From: Rhodanobacteraceae bacterium
GTDB taxonomy: Bacteria > Pseudomonadota > Gammaproteobacteria > Xanthomonadales > Rhodanobacteraceae
Assembly (NCBI GenBank): GCA_030167125.1
Contig: CP126531.1
Coordinates: forward strand, 992,001 to 1,056,000
DNA length: 64,000 nucleotides
Direction of reading: 5' to 3'
The notes below the pieces were generated by a model that saw only the letters and a program-made list of their open reading frames with translations, searched no databases and was not told the DNA's origin. Position numbers and translations under genes: made by a program. Below are positions 8,107-17,329 of this stretch, piece after piece. Position 1 is the stretch's first letter. The number at the start of each line of letters is the position of its first letter.

Positions 8107-9386
8107 GTCGTCTCCCATGCCCGCGGCGATTGTTCGCCCGCGACCATTTCTTCAAAGCTCTGCCGCTTGCGCACCACCGCGTAACGCCCGCGATCCACCA
8201 ACATCTCGGCAGCAAACGGCCGTGAGTTGTAGTTCGATGCCATCGACGCGCCGTAAGCACCAGTGGCCTGGATCATCACCAGATCGCCGGGCCTGCATTC
8301 GGGCAGCGTGCGGTCACGCGCGAAGGTGTCGCCGGTTTCGCAGACCGGGCCGACGACGTCGTACGTCTGCATCGGATGCGTTTCATCCACCAGCGGCACG
8401 ATGTCGTGCCACGCGTCGTACAGGCTGGGCCGGATCAGGTCGTTCATCGCGGCGTCGAGGATCAGGAAGTTGCGTTGCCGGCCGTGCTTGACGCGGATCA
8501 CGCGCGCCAGCAGCACGCCGGCTTCGGCGACCAGCCAGCGTCCGGGCTCCAGCAGGATGCGACCCTCGAAACCTGCCAGCGCATCGCGGATCGCGCCGGC
8601 ATAGTCATTGATCGGAACGGGATGATCGTGGCCCGCGCGATAGCGCACGCCCAGGCCGCCGCCGACGTCGATGTTGCGGATCGCGTGGCCTGCGCCACTG
8701 AGTTCTCGCCAGAAATCAGCCACGCGCTGCAAGGCCGCGCGGATCGGATCGAGGCTCAGCATCTGCGAGCCGATGTGCACGTGCAGGCCGTCCAGGCGCA
8801 CGTGCGTCAGCGCGGCGCTGCGTGCAAACCATTCGCGTGCCTCGTCGATACTGACGCCGAACTTGTTTTCCGACTTGCCGGTGGAAATCTTGGCGTGGGT
8901 GAGGGCGTCGACGTCGGGGTTGATGCGCGCGGATGCGTAAGCGATCGCGCTGCGTTCCGACGCGATGCGCTGCAGCAGGTGCAGTTCGTCCGCCGACTCG
9001 ACGTTGAAGCGCGCGACGCCCGCGTCGAGCGCATCCGTGATCTCTTCGACCGTCTTGCCCACGCCGGAAAACACGATGCGTTCGGCCGGGATGCCGGCAC
9101 GCAGGCAACGCCACAGCTCGCCGCCCGAGACGATGTCGGCGCCGAGCCCGGCTTCGGCCATCAACTGCAGGATGGCGACATTCGAATTGGCTTTCGCCGC
9201 GTAGCAGACCAGCGCGTCCAGTCCTTGCAACGCGGTTTGCAGCGCGCCGATGCGTTCGCGGATCGCGCTCGCGGAATAAACCTGACACGGCGTGCCCACG
9301 CGCCGTGCCAGAGCGGGCAGAACGACACCGTCGAGGCATGCCATGTCGGAGCATGCTGGTTCGGCGTGAGCAGTCGCTGCGGTCAT
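8103..9386 (-). CDS. lysA: Diaminopimelate decarboxylase
   Basis: 427 residues, close to the family norm. The PLP lysine is in YAAKAN (K65). HIGSQ, the DVGGGLGV phosphate loop, EPGR, the catalytic CETGD and the GAYGASMASNYNSR C-terminal motif are all present. It converts meso-diaminopimelate to L-lysine in the cytoplasm. Here it is not with dapA/dapF but lies 28 bases after ggt and overlaps the next hydrolase gene by four bases. This fits salvage of diaminopimelate from murein peptides as well as, or instead of, lysine biosynthesis. Whether another lysA exists in the genome is not visible here. Confidence 0.9.
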   Translation of the reverse strand: MTAATAHAEPACSDMACLDGVVLPALARRVGTPCQVYSASAIRERIGALQTALQGLDALVCYAAKANSNVAILQLMAEAGLGADIVSGGELWRCLRAGIPAERIVFSGVGKTVEEITDALDAGVARFNVESADELHLLQRIASERSAIAYASARINPDVDALTHAKISTGKSENKFGVSIDEAREWFARSAALTHVRLDGLHVHIGSQMLSLDPIRAALQRVADFWRELSGAGHAIRNIDVGGGLGVRYRAGHDHPVPINDYAGAIRDALAGFEGRILLEPGRWLVAEAGVLLARVIRVKHGRQRNFLILDAAMNDLIRPSLYDAWHDIVPLVDETHPMQTYDVVGPVCETGDTFARDRTLPECRPGDLVMIQATGAYGASMASNYNSRPFAAEMLVDRGRYAVVRKRQSFEEMVAGEQSPRAWETT

Positions 9387-9414
9387 CCTGCAAAGGGGTG
9401 CGAGTTTTTGGCGG

Positions 9415-11190
9415 TCAATAGCCGGCCGCCAGTCCCGCGGAACGGTGCGGATCAGCGGCGCCTTCCAGCGTGCCGGTCTTCGGGTTGACGAGGATGGATT
9501 CCAGCACGCCGAGGTCGCGCTCCTTGAGCGTGTAGCCCATCGCCTCCAGTTGTTGCTTCGACTGCGGCGTCAGCAGGCCCGGTCCGACGTACACGACATC
9601 CGGATACCACTGCATGTGGATGTGCGGTGCATTGATCGCCTGCTGCATGTTCATGCCGAAATCGACCACATTGATGATGCTCTGCATCGTGGTCGAGATG
9701 ATGGTGGCGCTGCCGGGGCTGCCGCTGACCATGAACGGCTTGCCATCCTTCAGCACCACGGTCGGCGTCATCGAACTCAACGGGCGCTTGCCGGGCGCGA
9801 CCGCGTCGGCCTTGCCCTGCACCAGGCCGGCGCCGTTGGACGCGCCGGGTTTGGCCGTAAAGTCGTCCATTTCATCGTTGAGATAGAAGCCGGTGTCGCC
9901 GGCGATCTGCTTGATGCCGAACAGGAAGTTGATGGTGTAGGTGACCGCGACGGCATTGCCGTGGCTGTCCATCACCGAATAGTGCGTGGTGTTGTCGCCT
10001 TCGCTGGACGGCAGGAAACTCTTGATCTCGGACGACGGCGTGGCCTTGTCGGGTTTGATCGTCGCGCGCAGCGACGCCGCGTAGGACGGCGACAGCAGTT
10101 TCTGCATCGGGATCTTCACGAAATCCGGATCGCCGAGATACGTGTTGCGCGTCGCGAAGGCGCGGCGCTCGGCTTCCGCGAAGTAGTGCACGAAATCGAC
10201 CGAGGCGTAGCCCCATTTGCCGAGCGGATAGGGCTTCAGGATGTTCAGCGCGAGGCACATCGTGGTGCCGCCGGAACTCGGCGGCGGCGCCGAAAGGATG
10301 GTGTAGCCGTGGTATTCGCACTGGATCGGCTTCTTCCATTCCACGTTGTAGCTGGCGAAGTCCTGCATGCTGAGGATGCCGCCGTGCGCGTCGCTGGCTT
10401 TCACCACGGCCTTGGCGATAGGGCCCTTGTAGAACGCATCGGTGCCGCCTTTGGCGATTTTTTCCAGCGTGTTGGCGAGATTGGTCTGCACCAGCCGCTC
10501 GCCGGCTTTCCACGGCTTGCCGCCGTGGCCGAACACCGCGGCCGATTCCGGATACTTGTTGAGCGCTTCGAGGTCGTCGTTGATGATGTCGACGTCGCCT
10601 TGTTCCAGCACGAACCCTTCGCGCGCCAGCTTGATCGCGGGCTGGATGACCTGCGCGACGCTCATCGTGCCGTACTTCTTGAGCGCGGTATCCAGGCCCA
10701 TCACGGTGCCCGGCACGCCGATGCCGAGATAGGTGTCGGTGCTGCGGCCTTCGACCACGTTGCCCTTGTCGTCGAGAAACATGTTCGCCGTCGCCTTGGC
10801 CGGCGCCTTCTCGCGGAAGTTCAGGAACAGGTTTTGCCCATTGGCGAGGTGGATGGTCATGAAGCCGCCGCCGCCGATGTTGCCGCAACACGGTTGCGTC
10901 ACCGCCAGCGCGTAACCGACCGCGACCGCGGCGTCGATCGCGTTGCCGCCTTCTTTCAGGATATGCACGCCCGCTTCGGTGGCGTAGTGCTGGTCCGAAA
11001 CGACCATCGCGTGCTGCGCCGTCACCGGCTTGGCTTGCTCCAGCATCGCCCGGGTTGCGGCGGGTGCGTGCGAAAAATCGGGCGCGGCGGGACGGGTGTC
11101 GCGCGCGACGGCAACGGTGGTGCACGCCGTGATTGCGACCGCCAGCGCGGTGCGTCGCCATGCTTTCGCGCGAGGGGATTGCTCAAACAT
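9415..11190 (-). CDS. ggt: Gamma-glutamyltransferase (autoprocessed, periplasmic)
   Basis: 591 residues from the ATG at 11190 (MFEQSPRAKAW), which has an AGAAGGTG site; the extra 24 residues up to 11262 were rejected. A signal peptide precedes RDTRPAAPD. The maturation/catalytic threonine is in TTHYSVMD (about residue 401), which splits the precursor into large and small subunits. SSMTPTVVL and the SGSPGS oxyanion region follow. GGT hydrolyses gamma-glutamyl bonds of glutathione and other gamma-glutamyl peptides. A copy of the 40-bp LysR-box element lies 53 bases upstream (see 11244-11283), and lysA follows after 28 bases, so it is the likely first gene of a minus-strand operon. Confidence 0.9.
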   Translation of the reverse strand: MFEQSPRAKAWRRTALAVAITACTTVAVARDTRPAAPDFSHAPAATRAMLEQAKPVTAQHAMVVSDQHYATEAGVHILKEGGNAIDAAVAVGYALAVTQPCCGNIGGGGFMTIHLANGQNLFLNFREKAPAKATANMFLDDKGNVVEGRSTDTYLGIGVPGTVMGLDTALKKYGTMSVAQVIQPAIKLAREGFVLEQGDVDIINDDLEALNKYPESAAVFGHGGKPWKAGERLVQTNLANTLEKIAKGGTDAFYKGPIAKAVVKASDAHGGILSMQDFASYNVEWKKPIQCEYHGYTILSAPPPSSGGTTMCLALNILKPYPLGKWGYASVDFVHYFAEAERRAFATRNTYLGDPDFVKIPMQKLLSPSYAASLRATIKPDKATPSSEIKSFLPSSEGDNTTHYSVMDSHGNAVAVTYTINFLFGIKQIAGDTGFYLNDEMDDFTAKPGASNGAGLVQGKADAVAPGKRPLSSMTPTVVLKDGKPFMVSGSPGSATIISTTMQSIINVVDFGMNMQQAINAPHIHMQWYPDVVYVGPGLLTPQSKQQLEAMGYTLKERDLGVLESILVNPKTGTLEGAADPHRSAGLAAGY

Positions 11191-11243
11191 CGGTTTCACC
11201 TTCTGATGATCGAATCGAAAATAATCGCAGGCCGCGGGCGGCA

Positions 11244-11283
11244 CCAATGAAAAATGCTGCACGTGGCATAACCGCAGATTGTG
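11244..11283 (-). promoter_or_regulatory. 40-bp LysR-type operator/promoter element, copy A (ggt)
   Basis: Read on the minus strand it begins with a 17-bp dyad CACAAT-N5-GGTTATG-like box (11267-11283) and ends in TTTTCATTGG. TTGGTG (11242-11247) can serve as -35 with TTATTT 17 bases on (11219-11224) as -10. That would place a start site about 20 bases before the ggt ATG and the dyad centre near -63, the usual LysR recognition position. This copy has the most diverged left half. Confidence 0.7.
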
Positions 11284-11293
11284 GCGCTTTTCT

Positions 11294-11433
11294 CCCTCTC
11301 CCCCGAGCAGCTCTTGCTCGGGGGAGAGGGCCGGGGTGAGGGGGAAGATAGTTCAGACTCACGCGGCGGCTCTGTGACACGAAACACCTGCCCCTCACCC
11401 CATCTCTCTCCCCCAAGCAGAAAGCGCTTGGAG
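11294..11433. repeat. Long palindromic repeat with two hairpins
   Basis: The first hairpin is perfect: 16-bp arms at 11294-11309 and 11315-11330 (CCCTCTCCCCCGAGCA and its complement). A second, weaker one lies at 11403-11430 (CTCTCTCCCCCAAGC / GCTTGGAGGAGAGG region). GGTGAGGGGG and CCCCTCACCCC form an outer inverted pair. Such elements are frequent in Xanthomonadales. Here it separates dgcA from the ggt promoter and probably ends dgcNA transcription. Confidence 0.8.
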
Positions 11434-11470
11434 GAGAGGGGGAAAGCTCGTCACTCTGCCGGCATCCGCA

Positions 11471-12457
11471 TCATTCGCCCCAGAATCCCGGCGCAGGCGG
11501 CGACAACAAACCATGTTCCAGCTTCACGCCATCCGCATGATCCTGCGCCAGCCATAGCGGCCCATCAAGGTCGATGAACTCCGCTTCGCGCGCGATTTCC
11601 AATGCGGGTGCGATGCCGAGCGATGAACCCACCATGCAGCCGATCATGATGCGGAAACCCTGCGCGCGCGCGGCGCGCAGCAGGCGCCACGCTTCGGTGA
11701 GGCCGCCGGTCTTGTCGAGCTTGATGTTGATCGCCTGGTAGCGCTCCAGCAGGCGCGGCAGATCGGCGCTGGTGTGACAGGCCTCGTCGGCGCAGATCGG
11801 AATGCGGCTCGCGAAACCCAGCAGCTCGGAATCGGCGGCGGCCGGCAGCGGCTGCTCGATCAGGTTCACGCCGGCGCGTTCCAGCGTCGGCATCGTTTCG
11901 GCGAGGATGTCGATAGTCCAGCTTTCGTTGGGATCGACGATCAGGCGCGCCGCAGGCGCTGCGCGGCGCACCGCCCCGATGCGTGCCGCCGGATCGTCGG
12001 CGTCGACCTTGATCTTGATGAGCTTCGCATCGGTGATTTTCGCTGCCGCGTGTTCCATCGCGTCCGGCGTGTCGAGACTGACGGTGAGCGCCGACACCAG
12101 CGGCGTGCGGGGCGGCCGCGCCAACTGCGTCCACACGGGCACGCCGGTGAGTTTCGCTTCCAAGTCCCACATCGCGGCATCGACCGCGTTGCGCGCCGCG
12201 CCGGGATGCATGCGCGCCTGCAATTCGTCGCGGCCCATGCCCGCGCACAAATCCTTGCGCAGCGCTTCGATTTCATCGAGCACCGACGCGATGGATTCGC
12301 CGTAGCGCGGATAGGGCACCGATTCGCCGCGTCCGCTGCAGTCGCCCTGCGCGAGCTCGACCGTCACCACGTCCGCGGCGTGCTTGACGCCGCGCGAGAT
12401 TCGAAACGGCGCGCGCAGCGGCAGGCTGCAGTGGCGGATATTCAGTTGCCGCAGCAT
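11471..12457 (-). CDS. dgcA: Dipeptide epimerase / N-acetyl-D-glutamate racemase (enolase superfamily)
   Basis: 328 residues, started at the ATG at 12457, which overlaps the end of dgcN by 16 bases. Muconate-lactonizing subgroup signatures are present: KxK at K148/K150 (LIKIKV), metal ligands in VDPNES (D175), IEQPL (E201) and ADEAC (D224), and KLDKTGG with K247 as the second acid/base. The family contains L-Ala-D/L-Glu epimerase (YcjG) and the enzyme now called DgcA, which racemises N-acetyl-D-Glu. The tight coupling to dgcN and the divergent LysR gene favour DgcA. Both activities serve murein-peptide or D-Glu catabolism. Confidence 0.85.
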   Translation of the reverse strand: MLRQLNIRHCSLPLRAPFRISRGVKHAADVVTVELAQGDCSGRGESVPYPRYGESIASVLDEIEALRKDLCAGMGRDELQARMHPGAARNAVDAAMWDLEAKLTGVPVWTQLARPPRTPLVSALTVSLDTPDAMEHAAAKITDAKLIKIKVDADDPAARIGAVRRAAPAARLIVDPNESWTIDILAETMPTLERAGVNLIEQPLPAAADSELLGFASRIPICADEACHTSADLPRLLERYQAINIKLDKTGGLTEAWRLLRAARAQGFRIMIGCMVGSSLGIAPALEIAREAEFIDLDGPLWLAQDHADGVKLEHGLLSPPAPGFWGE

Positions 12458-13485
12458 GCAAGCAGGTTGTCGACGATGGCTTCGACGCCCATGGCCACCG
12501 GGTCGAGGCAGGGCAGGCCGAGTTGGCCACTGATCCTGCGGCACTCGGCGAGCGCTTCGCCCGCGTCGAGATTCGACGTATTGAGCGCGACGCCGACGGC
12601 CTTGACGTTCGGACTGGTGAGGCGCGCGGCGGTGAGGTTGGTTTCAAGGCACAGCTTGAGGTCTGGCATCGGGTAATCCGGCAGCCCGCGCATGTGCTTG
12701 CGGCCGGCCTCGTGGCACAGCACCAGCGCATCGGCTTGCGCGCCGTGCAGCAAGCCCAGCGACACGCCCGCATACGAGGGATGGAACAGCGAGCCCTGGC
12801 CTTCGATCAAATCCCAGCCGCCGTCTTCGCGCGCGGGCGAAATCCACTCGGCGGCGCCGGAAATGAAATCGGCGATCACCGAATCGATGGGAATGCCGCC
12901 GCCGGCGACGAAGATGCCGGTCTGTCCGGTGGCGCGGAAATCCGCCGTCAGCCCGCGTTGGCGCATGCTGCGTTCCAGCGCGAGCGTGGTGTACATCTTG
13001 CCGACCGAGCAGTCGGTGCCGACGGTGAGGACGCGCTTGCCCGCGCGCTTGCGGCCGTCGCCGACCGGAATCTTGCGGGTGAACTCGCGCGCATCGAACA
13101 AGGTGCGGCCGTTGCGTTCCGCCGCCGCGACGATGCGCGAGTTGTCGCGCAACTTCTGGTGCAGGCCGGCGATCACGTTGAGGCCCGCATCCAGCGCCGC
13201 GATGATGTCGGTGACGGTTTCCGGCGCCATCACGCCGCCCGCGTTGGCGTTGCCGATGACCATGGTGTCGGCGCCCGCGGCCCTGGCCTGCGCGAAGCCG
13301 AGATCGGTCAGTCCGAGCGTGTAGCGGCAGTCGGGATGCCGATGCTGGCCCACGCACCATTCGGGGCGCCAGAAGGCCAGTCCCCGCGCGGTCTTGATGG
13401 ACAGTTCGTCGGCGGCCTTGCCGAGGTACAGCAGGTAAGGCGGTCCCCAGTGGCCGCGGCCGGCTGCTTCGCCCTGTTCGGACAT
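12442..13485 (-). CDS. dgcN: DUF1611 protein DgcN (D-glutamate N-acetyltransferase)
   Basis: 347 residues. The ATG at 13485 is preceded by GAAGGAAAG; the ATG at 13509 lacks a site. The N-terminal domain starts PYLLYLGKAADELSIKTARG and WRPEWCVGQ. A P-loop-like VGTDCSVGKMYT lies at about 155-166, followed by ATGQTGIFVAGGGIPIDSV and EGQGSLFHPSYAGVSLGLLH, all hallmarks of DUF1611. In the D-glutamate pathway DgcN acetylates D-Glu and DgcA racemises the product. The promoter region carries copy B of the LysR box, shared with the divergent regulator. Confidence 0.85.
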   Translation of the reverse strand: MSEQGEAAGRGHWGPPYLLYLGKAADELSIKTARGLAFWRPEWCVGQHRHPDCRYTLGLTDLGFAQARAAGADTMVIGNANAGGVMAPETVTDIIAALDAGLNVIAGLHQKLRDNSRIVAAAERNGRTLFDAREFTRKIPVGDGRKRAGKRVLTVGTDCSVGKMYTTLALERSMRQRGLTADFRATGQTGIFVAGGGIPIDSVIADFISGAAEWISPAREDGGWDLIEGQGSLFHPSYAGVSLGLLHGAQADALVLCHEAGRKHMRGLPDYPMPDLKLCLETNLTAARLTSPNVKAVGVALNTSNLDAGEALAECRRISGQLGLPCLDPVAMGVEAIVDNLLACCGN

Positions 13486-13560
13486 GATGTCTTTCCTTCG
13501 GGTATCCATCGCGCTGCTCGAATGGCCCGCAAAAGGTTACCCGTGGCCGCGCGCCGCCTG

Positions 13561-13600
13561 CCAATGAAAAGACGGGCACGTGGCATAACTGGCGGTTGTG
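13561..13600 (-). promoter_or_regulatory. 40-bp LysR-type operator/promoter element, copy B (dgcN-dgcR)
   Basis: The plus strand reads CCAATGAAAAGACGGG at its start and ends with the dyad CATAAC-TGGCG-GTTGTG (13584-13600), a T-N11-A LysR box. TTGGCA (13559-13564, minus strand) matches a -35 in five of six positions. The dyad centre (13592) is 30 bp upstream of it, so about -63. It lies 75 bp before dgcN and in the divergent gap with the LysR gene, the classic place for LysR autoregulation. Confidence 0.8.
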
Positions 13601-13707
13601 AACCGGGCGCGCGGCAGTGTACCGGCGAAGTGCGCGCCGGCCCATACTTTCGGCCCGGGCCGGCGCCGCGCACGCATGCGATGATTCGCCGAGCGAGGGT
13701 TCCCGTC

Positions 13708-14607
13708 ATGCGTTTGCGCTACATCGAACTTTTCCATGCGGTATTGACCACCGGCAGCCTGACCGGCGCGGCGAAGCTTTTGAACATTTCGCAGCCGGCC
13801 GCCAGCAAGGCGCTGCAGCACGCCGAGGACAAGCTCGGCTTTGCCTTGTTCAGCCGCGTGCGCGGCCGCCTGCAACCGACGCAGCAGGCACTGGTGCTGC
13901 GCGACCGCATCGAGAAAATCATCCAGGACGTGCACGAACTGCAGCGGCTCACTACCAACATGGGCCAGCCGGGCAGCAGCCCGCTGCGCGTCACCTGCAC
14001 ACCCACGCTGGCGATGAACCTGCTGCCCGCAGCGACCGTGTTGCTGCGCAAGGCGTTTCCCGACGCGATCATCGAATTGTCCACGCAGCACTCGGCCGCG
14101 ATGTGCGAATCGCTGACGCTGCGCGAAACCGACATCGGCCTGACCTTGCAGGACACCGGGCACCAGAACCTGCGGCAGAAAGTGTTGTGCCGCGGCCAGG
14201 TGATGGTGATCGCGCCGCCGGGCTGGTGGCCGGAAAGGGAACTGTCGCAGCCGCTGCCGATCGACGCATTGGCCGGCCAGCCGCTGATCGGCATCACCGT
14301 GCGCGATGCATTGGGCAGCATGCTGCAAAGCCATCTGGCGCAGGTCGAACCCGCGCCGCGCATCGCGGTGTCGGTACAGACCTACCAGCTCGCGCAATCG
14401 CTGGTCGCCAAGGGTGAAGGCCTGGCGCTGGTCGATCCGTTCACGGCGCGCTGCGGCGCGCACAGCGTGCAGCTGCGGCCCTTGCGGCCGCAGCTCGATG
14501 TCGTGCTGTACGCGATGCACCGTCCCGACAGCCCGCCGAATCCGGTGCAGAAGCGCTTCCTCGACCTGGTCAAGCAACTCGCGCAGCGGATGTTGACGGG
14601 CAGTTGA
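13708..14607 (+). CDS. dgcR: LysR-family regulator, probable DgcR
   Basis: 299 residues from the ATG at 13708 (MRLRYIELFHAV), with GAGGG upstream; an in-frame ATG at 13681 is an alternative. Residues 1-60 form the winged HTH (GSLTGAAKLLNISQPAASKA as the recognition region). Residues 90-290 are the periplasmic-binding-like effector domain (VTCTPTLAMNLLPAATVLL at its start). It is divergent from dgcNA, the layout of dgcR in D-glutamate loci, so a D-Glu or N-acetyl-D-Glu-type effector is inferred. Four matching T-N11-A boxes in the window are its candidate targets. Confidence 0.8.
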   Translation: MRLRYIELFHAVLTTGSLTGAAKLLNISQPAASKALQHAEDKLGFALFSRVRGRLQPTQQALVLRDRIEKIIQDVHELQRLTTNMGQPGSSPLRVTCTPTLAMNLLPAATVLLRKAFPDAIIELSTQHSAAMCESLTLRETDIGLTLQDTGHQNLRQKVLCRGQVMVIAPPGWWPERELSQPLPIDALAGQPLIGITVRDALGSMLQSHLAQVEPAPRIAVSVQTYQLAQSLVAKGEGLALVDPFTARCGAHSVQLRPLRPQLDVVLYAMHRPDSPPNPVQKRFLDLVKQLAQRMLTGS

Positions 14608-14632
14608 ACGCGCCCATTCTGAACTGCACGAC

Positions 14633-14672
14633 TACAACTGCAAGTTATGCCTTGTGCCCGCCTTTTCATTGG
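14633..14672 (+). promoter_or_regulatory. 40-bp LysR-type operator/promoter element, copy C (TonB receptor-dadA operon)
   Basis: The dyad is TACAAC-TGCAA-GTTATG (14633-14649), and the 3' block GCCCGCCTTTTCATTGG ends at 14672. TTGGCG (14669-14674) is the matching -35-like hexamer. It lies 103 bp upstream of the receptor ATG and immediately after dgcR. Orientation relative to the downstream gene is the same as in the other three copies. Confidence 0.8.
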
Positions 14673-14775
14673 CGGCACCGGCGCGTTCGTGGTTACGCTC
14701 GACCGGAAAGGGATATTGAAGCTCACAACAGCGGGGCCGCTGCCGGAAGCGGCGCCCGAACGCGGAGGGAGTGCA

Positions 14776-17268
14776 ATGAACAAGCGTGCCATGCAAATCG
14801 TTCCGACCCTGCTGGCGGCCTCGGTGCTGCTGGCGCTGGCGGGCACGGCGGCGGCGCAATCCACGCAAGCGGACACGAATCCGCAGCCGCCCGCGACGTC
14901 CTTCGATCAGGCCAAGCAGGCCGCGACGCTCTCTACGGTGGTGGTGACAGGCACGCGCGTGCTCGGCCGCACATTGAAGGATTCGTTGCAGCCCGTCGAC
15001 GTCGTCTCCGGCGAAACATTGCGGCAGACCGGTGCCTTCGATTTCGGCACCGCGCTGTCGCGCGCGATTCCGTCGCTGAACTTTCCGATGTCGCCCGCGT
15101 CGGATCTCGAAGCCTTCCAGCGTCCGTTCCAGTTGCGCAGCATGCCGCCCGATGAAGTGTTGGTGCTGGTGGACGGCAAGCGCTGGCATCCCGGTGCACT
15201 GGTGATGACGCTCGCCAACATCGGCGTCGGTTCGCAGGGCTACGACCTCAACACGATTCCGTTGTCCGCGGTCGACCACATCGAAGTGCTGCGCGACGGT
15301 GCGTCCGCGCAATACGGCTCCGACGCGATCGCGGGCGTGGTCAACGTGATCCTGAAGAAAGGCGCGCAGGGCGGCTCGGTCACGGCCACGGCCGGACAAT
15401 ATTCCGCGGGCGACGGCAGGACCTGGCGCGGCGCCGGCAACTTCGGCGTGTCGCTGGGCGACAAGGGTTGGATGCGCTTCAGCCTCGAAGACGGCAACCA
15501 GGATGAAACCAACCGCGCCGAACCGGACGTCCGTCCTGGCCTCGCGCAATACGGCACGCTGTTCCACTACGGCGTCGTGCCGTTCAGGGATTCCAACGCG
15601 CTGATCAACGGGCAATACGACATCACGCCCAACGTGCAGTTCTACGCCTACGGACACTTCGGACGGCGCGAAGGCACACCGTACGACTTCTACCGCTACG
15701 GCCTCAACACGCCGTATCCGAAAAGTCCGTGGCTGGCCATCAGCCCTTTCCCGGACGGATTCCTGCCGCACGAACGCGGCGTCTCGACCGACAGCGCGCT
15801 GGTCGCCGGATTGCGCGGACAGATCGACGGCTGGAACTGGGACGTCAGCGCCAACACCGGCGGCAACCGCGTTTCCTACGCGACGGAAAACACCACCAAC
15901 TTCGCGATGCTGGCGGACTTCGGCACCAGCCCGACCGAGTTCCACGACGGCATCCTGCGCGCGAAGCAGCAGACCTTCGACATCGACATTTCCAAGCCGC
16001 TGGACGTGGGTTGGCTGTCGCATCCGCTGAACGTCGCGTTCGGCACGCAGTGGCTGCGGCAGAGCTACAGCGTGGCGCCGGGTGATCTCGGTTCCTACTA
16101 CATCAGCACCACGCATACCGACGCCGCCGGCGGCGCACAGGGCTTCGCCGGCTGGTCGCCGGCCGACGCGATTTCGGTCGCGCGCCACAGCCTGGCCGAA
16201 TACGTGCAACTGGAATCGAACCTCACCGACGCCTTCGACATGTCGTTGTCGGCGCGGCATTCCAACTATTCGGACTTCGGCAGCAACACTTCGTACGCGG
16301 TGTCGGGCCGCTACGAATTCAACAAGGCGTTCGCGTTGCGCGGCACGGTATCGACCGGTTTCCGCGCGCCGACGCTGGGTCAGGAACACTACTTCGAAAC
16401 TTCGTCCACGTTCTTTGGCGCGGGCAACAACCTGGGTTTGCCGGAAGGCATCTACTTGCGCGGCATCGTGCCCTCGACCATGCCGCTGGCGGCGCTGCTG
16501 GGCGGCGAGCCGTTGAAGCCGGAGAAGGCCAGGAACTACACGATCGGCGTGGTGTGGACGCCCAGCAATGCGTTCACCGCCACGCTCGATCTCTACCAGG
16601 TCACCGTCGACAACCGCATCGCGCTGTCCAGCACCATTCCGCTGACGACGCCCGAAGTGCAGGCCTACCTGGCGAGCAACGGCGTCACAAATCCCGGATA
16701 CAGCGGCTTCAACTACTTCACGAACGCCGGCACGGTGCGTTCGCAGGGCATCGACATCGTGACGACGTACCGTTCCGATTTCGGCGATGCTGGCACGCTC
16801 AACACGACCTTGAGCGCTGACTACCACAAGAACAAGGTCACCAAGGTCGAGCCGAATCCCGCGATCCTCGACTCGCTGGGCGTCAACTTCCAGCGCTTGA
16901 ACCGCAACGCCATCAAGGGCCTGATGGCCGACGCCGCGCCGCGCAGCAAGCTGATCCTCGATGAGCGCTACGACGTCGGCAACTGGGAAGTCGGCGGCAC
17001 GCTGACCCGCTACGGTTCGGTCACTGATTACAGCTCGACCAGCTACATCTACGACCAGGTGTATTCGCCCGAGTGGACGCTGGATCTCAACGTGAACTAT
17101 TTCATGGACAAGTGGACCTTCACACTGGGCGGCGACAACGTGCTCAACAACTATCCCGATCGGACACGCGCGGACGAAAACACCAACGGCGTGTTCCCGT
17201 ACTCGCAACTGTCGCCGTTCGGATTCAGCGGCGCGTACTTCTACACCAGGATCGCGTACCGCTGGTAG
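14776..17268 (+). CDS. TonB-dependent outer-membrane receptor
   Basis: 830 residues. The ATG at 14776 follows GGAGGGA. The signal peptide is residues 1-27 (LLALAGTAAA-QS). A TonB-box-like stretch STVVVTGTRV is followed by a plug domain (LKDSLQPVDVVSGETLRQTG, GSDAIAGVVNVILKKGA) and a 22-strand-type barrel ending in the aromatic signal IAYRW. It transports a substrate too large for porins, powered by TonB-ExbBD. Together with dadA and an amidohydrolase downstream it probably imports peptides, muropeptides or acylated D-amino acids. The substrate is an inference from context only. Confidence 0.85.
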   Translation: MNKRAMQIVPTLLAASVLLALAGTAAAQSTQADTNPQPPATSFDQAKQAATLSTVVVTGTRVLGRTLKDSLQPVDVVSGETLRQTGAFDFGTALSRAIPSLNFPMSPASDLEAFQRPFQLRSMPPDEVLVLVDGKRWHPGALVMTLANIGVGSQGYDLNTIPLSAVDHIEVLRDGASAQYGSDAIAGVVNVILKKGAQGGSVTATAGQYSAGDGRTWRGAGNFGVSLGDKGWMRFSLEDGNQDETNRAEPDVRPGLAQYGTLFHYGVVPFRDSNALINGQYDITPNVQFYAYGHFGRREGTPYDFYRYGLNTPYPKSPWLAISPFPDGFLPHERGVSTDSALVAGLRGQIDGWNWDVSANTGGNRVSYATENTTNFAMLADFGTSPTEFHDGILRAKQQTFDIDISKPLDVGWLSHPLNVAFGTQWLRQSYSVAPGDLGSYYISTTHTDAAGGAQGFAGWSPADAISVARHSLAEYVQLESNLTDAFDMSLSARHSNYSDFGSNTSYAVSGRYEFNKAFALRGTVSTGFRAPTLGQEHYFETSSTFFGAGNNLGLPEGIYLRGIVPSTMPLAALLGGEPLKPEKARNYTIGVVWTPSNAFTATLDLYQVTVDNRIALSSTIPLTTPEVQAYLASNGVTNPGYSGFNYFTNAGTVRSQGIDIVTTYRSDFGDAGTLNTTLSADYHKNKVTKVEPNPAILDSLGVNFQRLNRNAIKGLMADAAPRSKLILDERYDVGNWEVGGTLTRYGSVTDYSSTSYIYDQVYSPEWTLDLNVNYFMDKWTFTLGGDNVLNNYPDRTRADENTNGVFPYSQLSPFGFSGAYFYTRIAYRW

Positions 17269-17289
17269 CGGCATTCGTTGTATGTTGAC

Positions 17290-17311
17290 GGGCCGCGCGT
17301 CTGCGCGGCCC
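17290..17311 (+). other. Intercistronic GC hairpin
   Basis: Perfect 9-bp arms GGGCCGCGC / GCGCGGCCC with loop GTCT lie between the receptor stop and the amidohydrolase ribosome site (GGAGGGG). There is no T-run, so it looks like an mRNA-stability or attenuation hairpin inside the operon and not a terminator. Confidence 0.6.
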
Positions 17312-17329
17312 GTGCAGTGGAGGGGTTCG

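Noticed and set aside
9445..11250. Plus-strand ORF of 601 codons over ggt
   Set aside because: ggt on the minus strand has a complete set of family motifs; the opposite frame has none and is a shadow.
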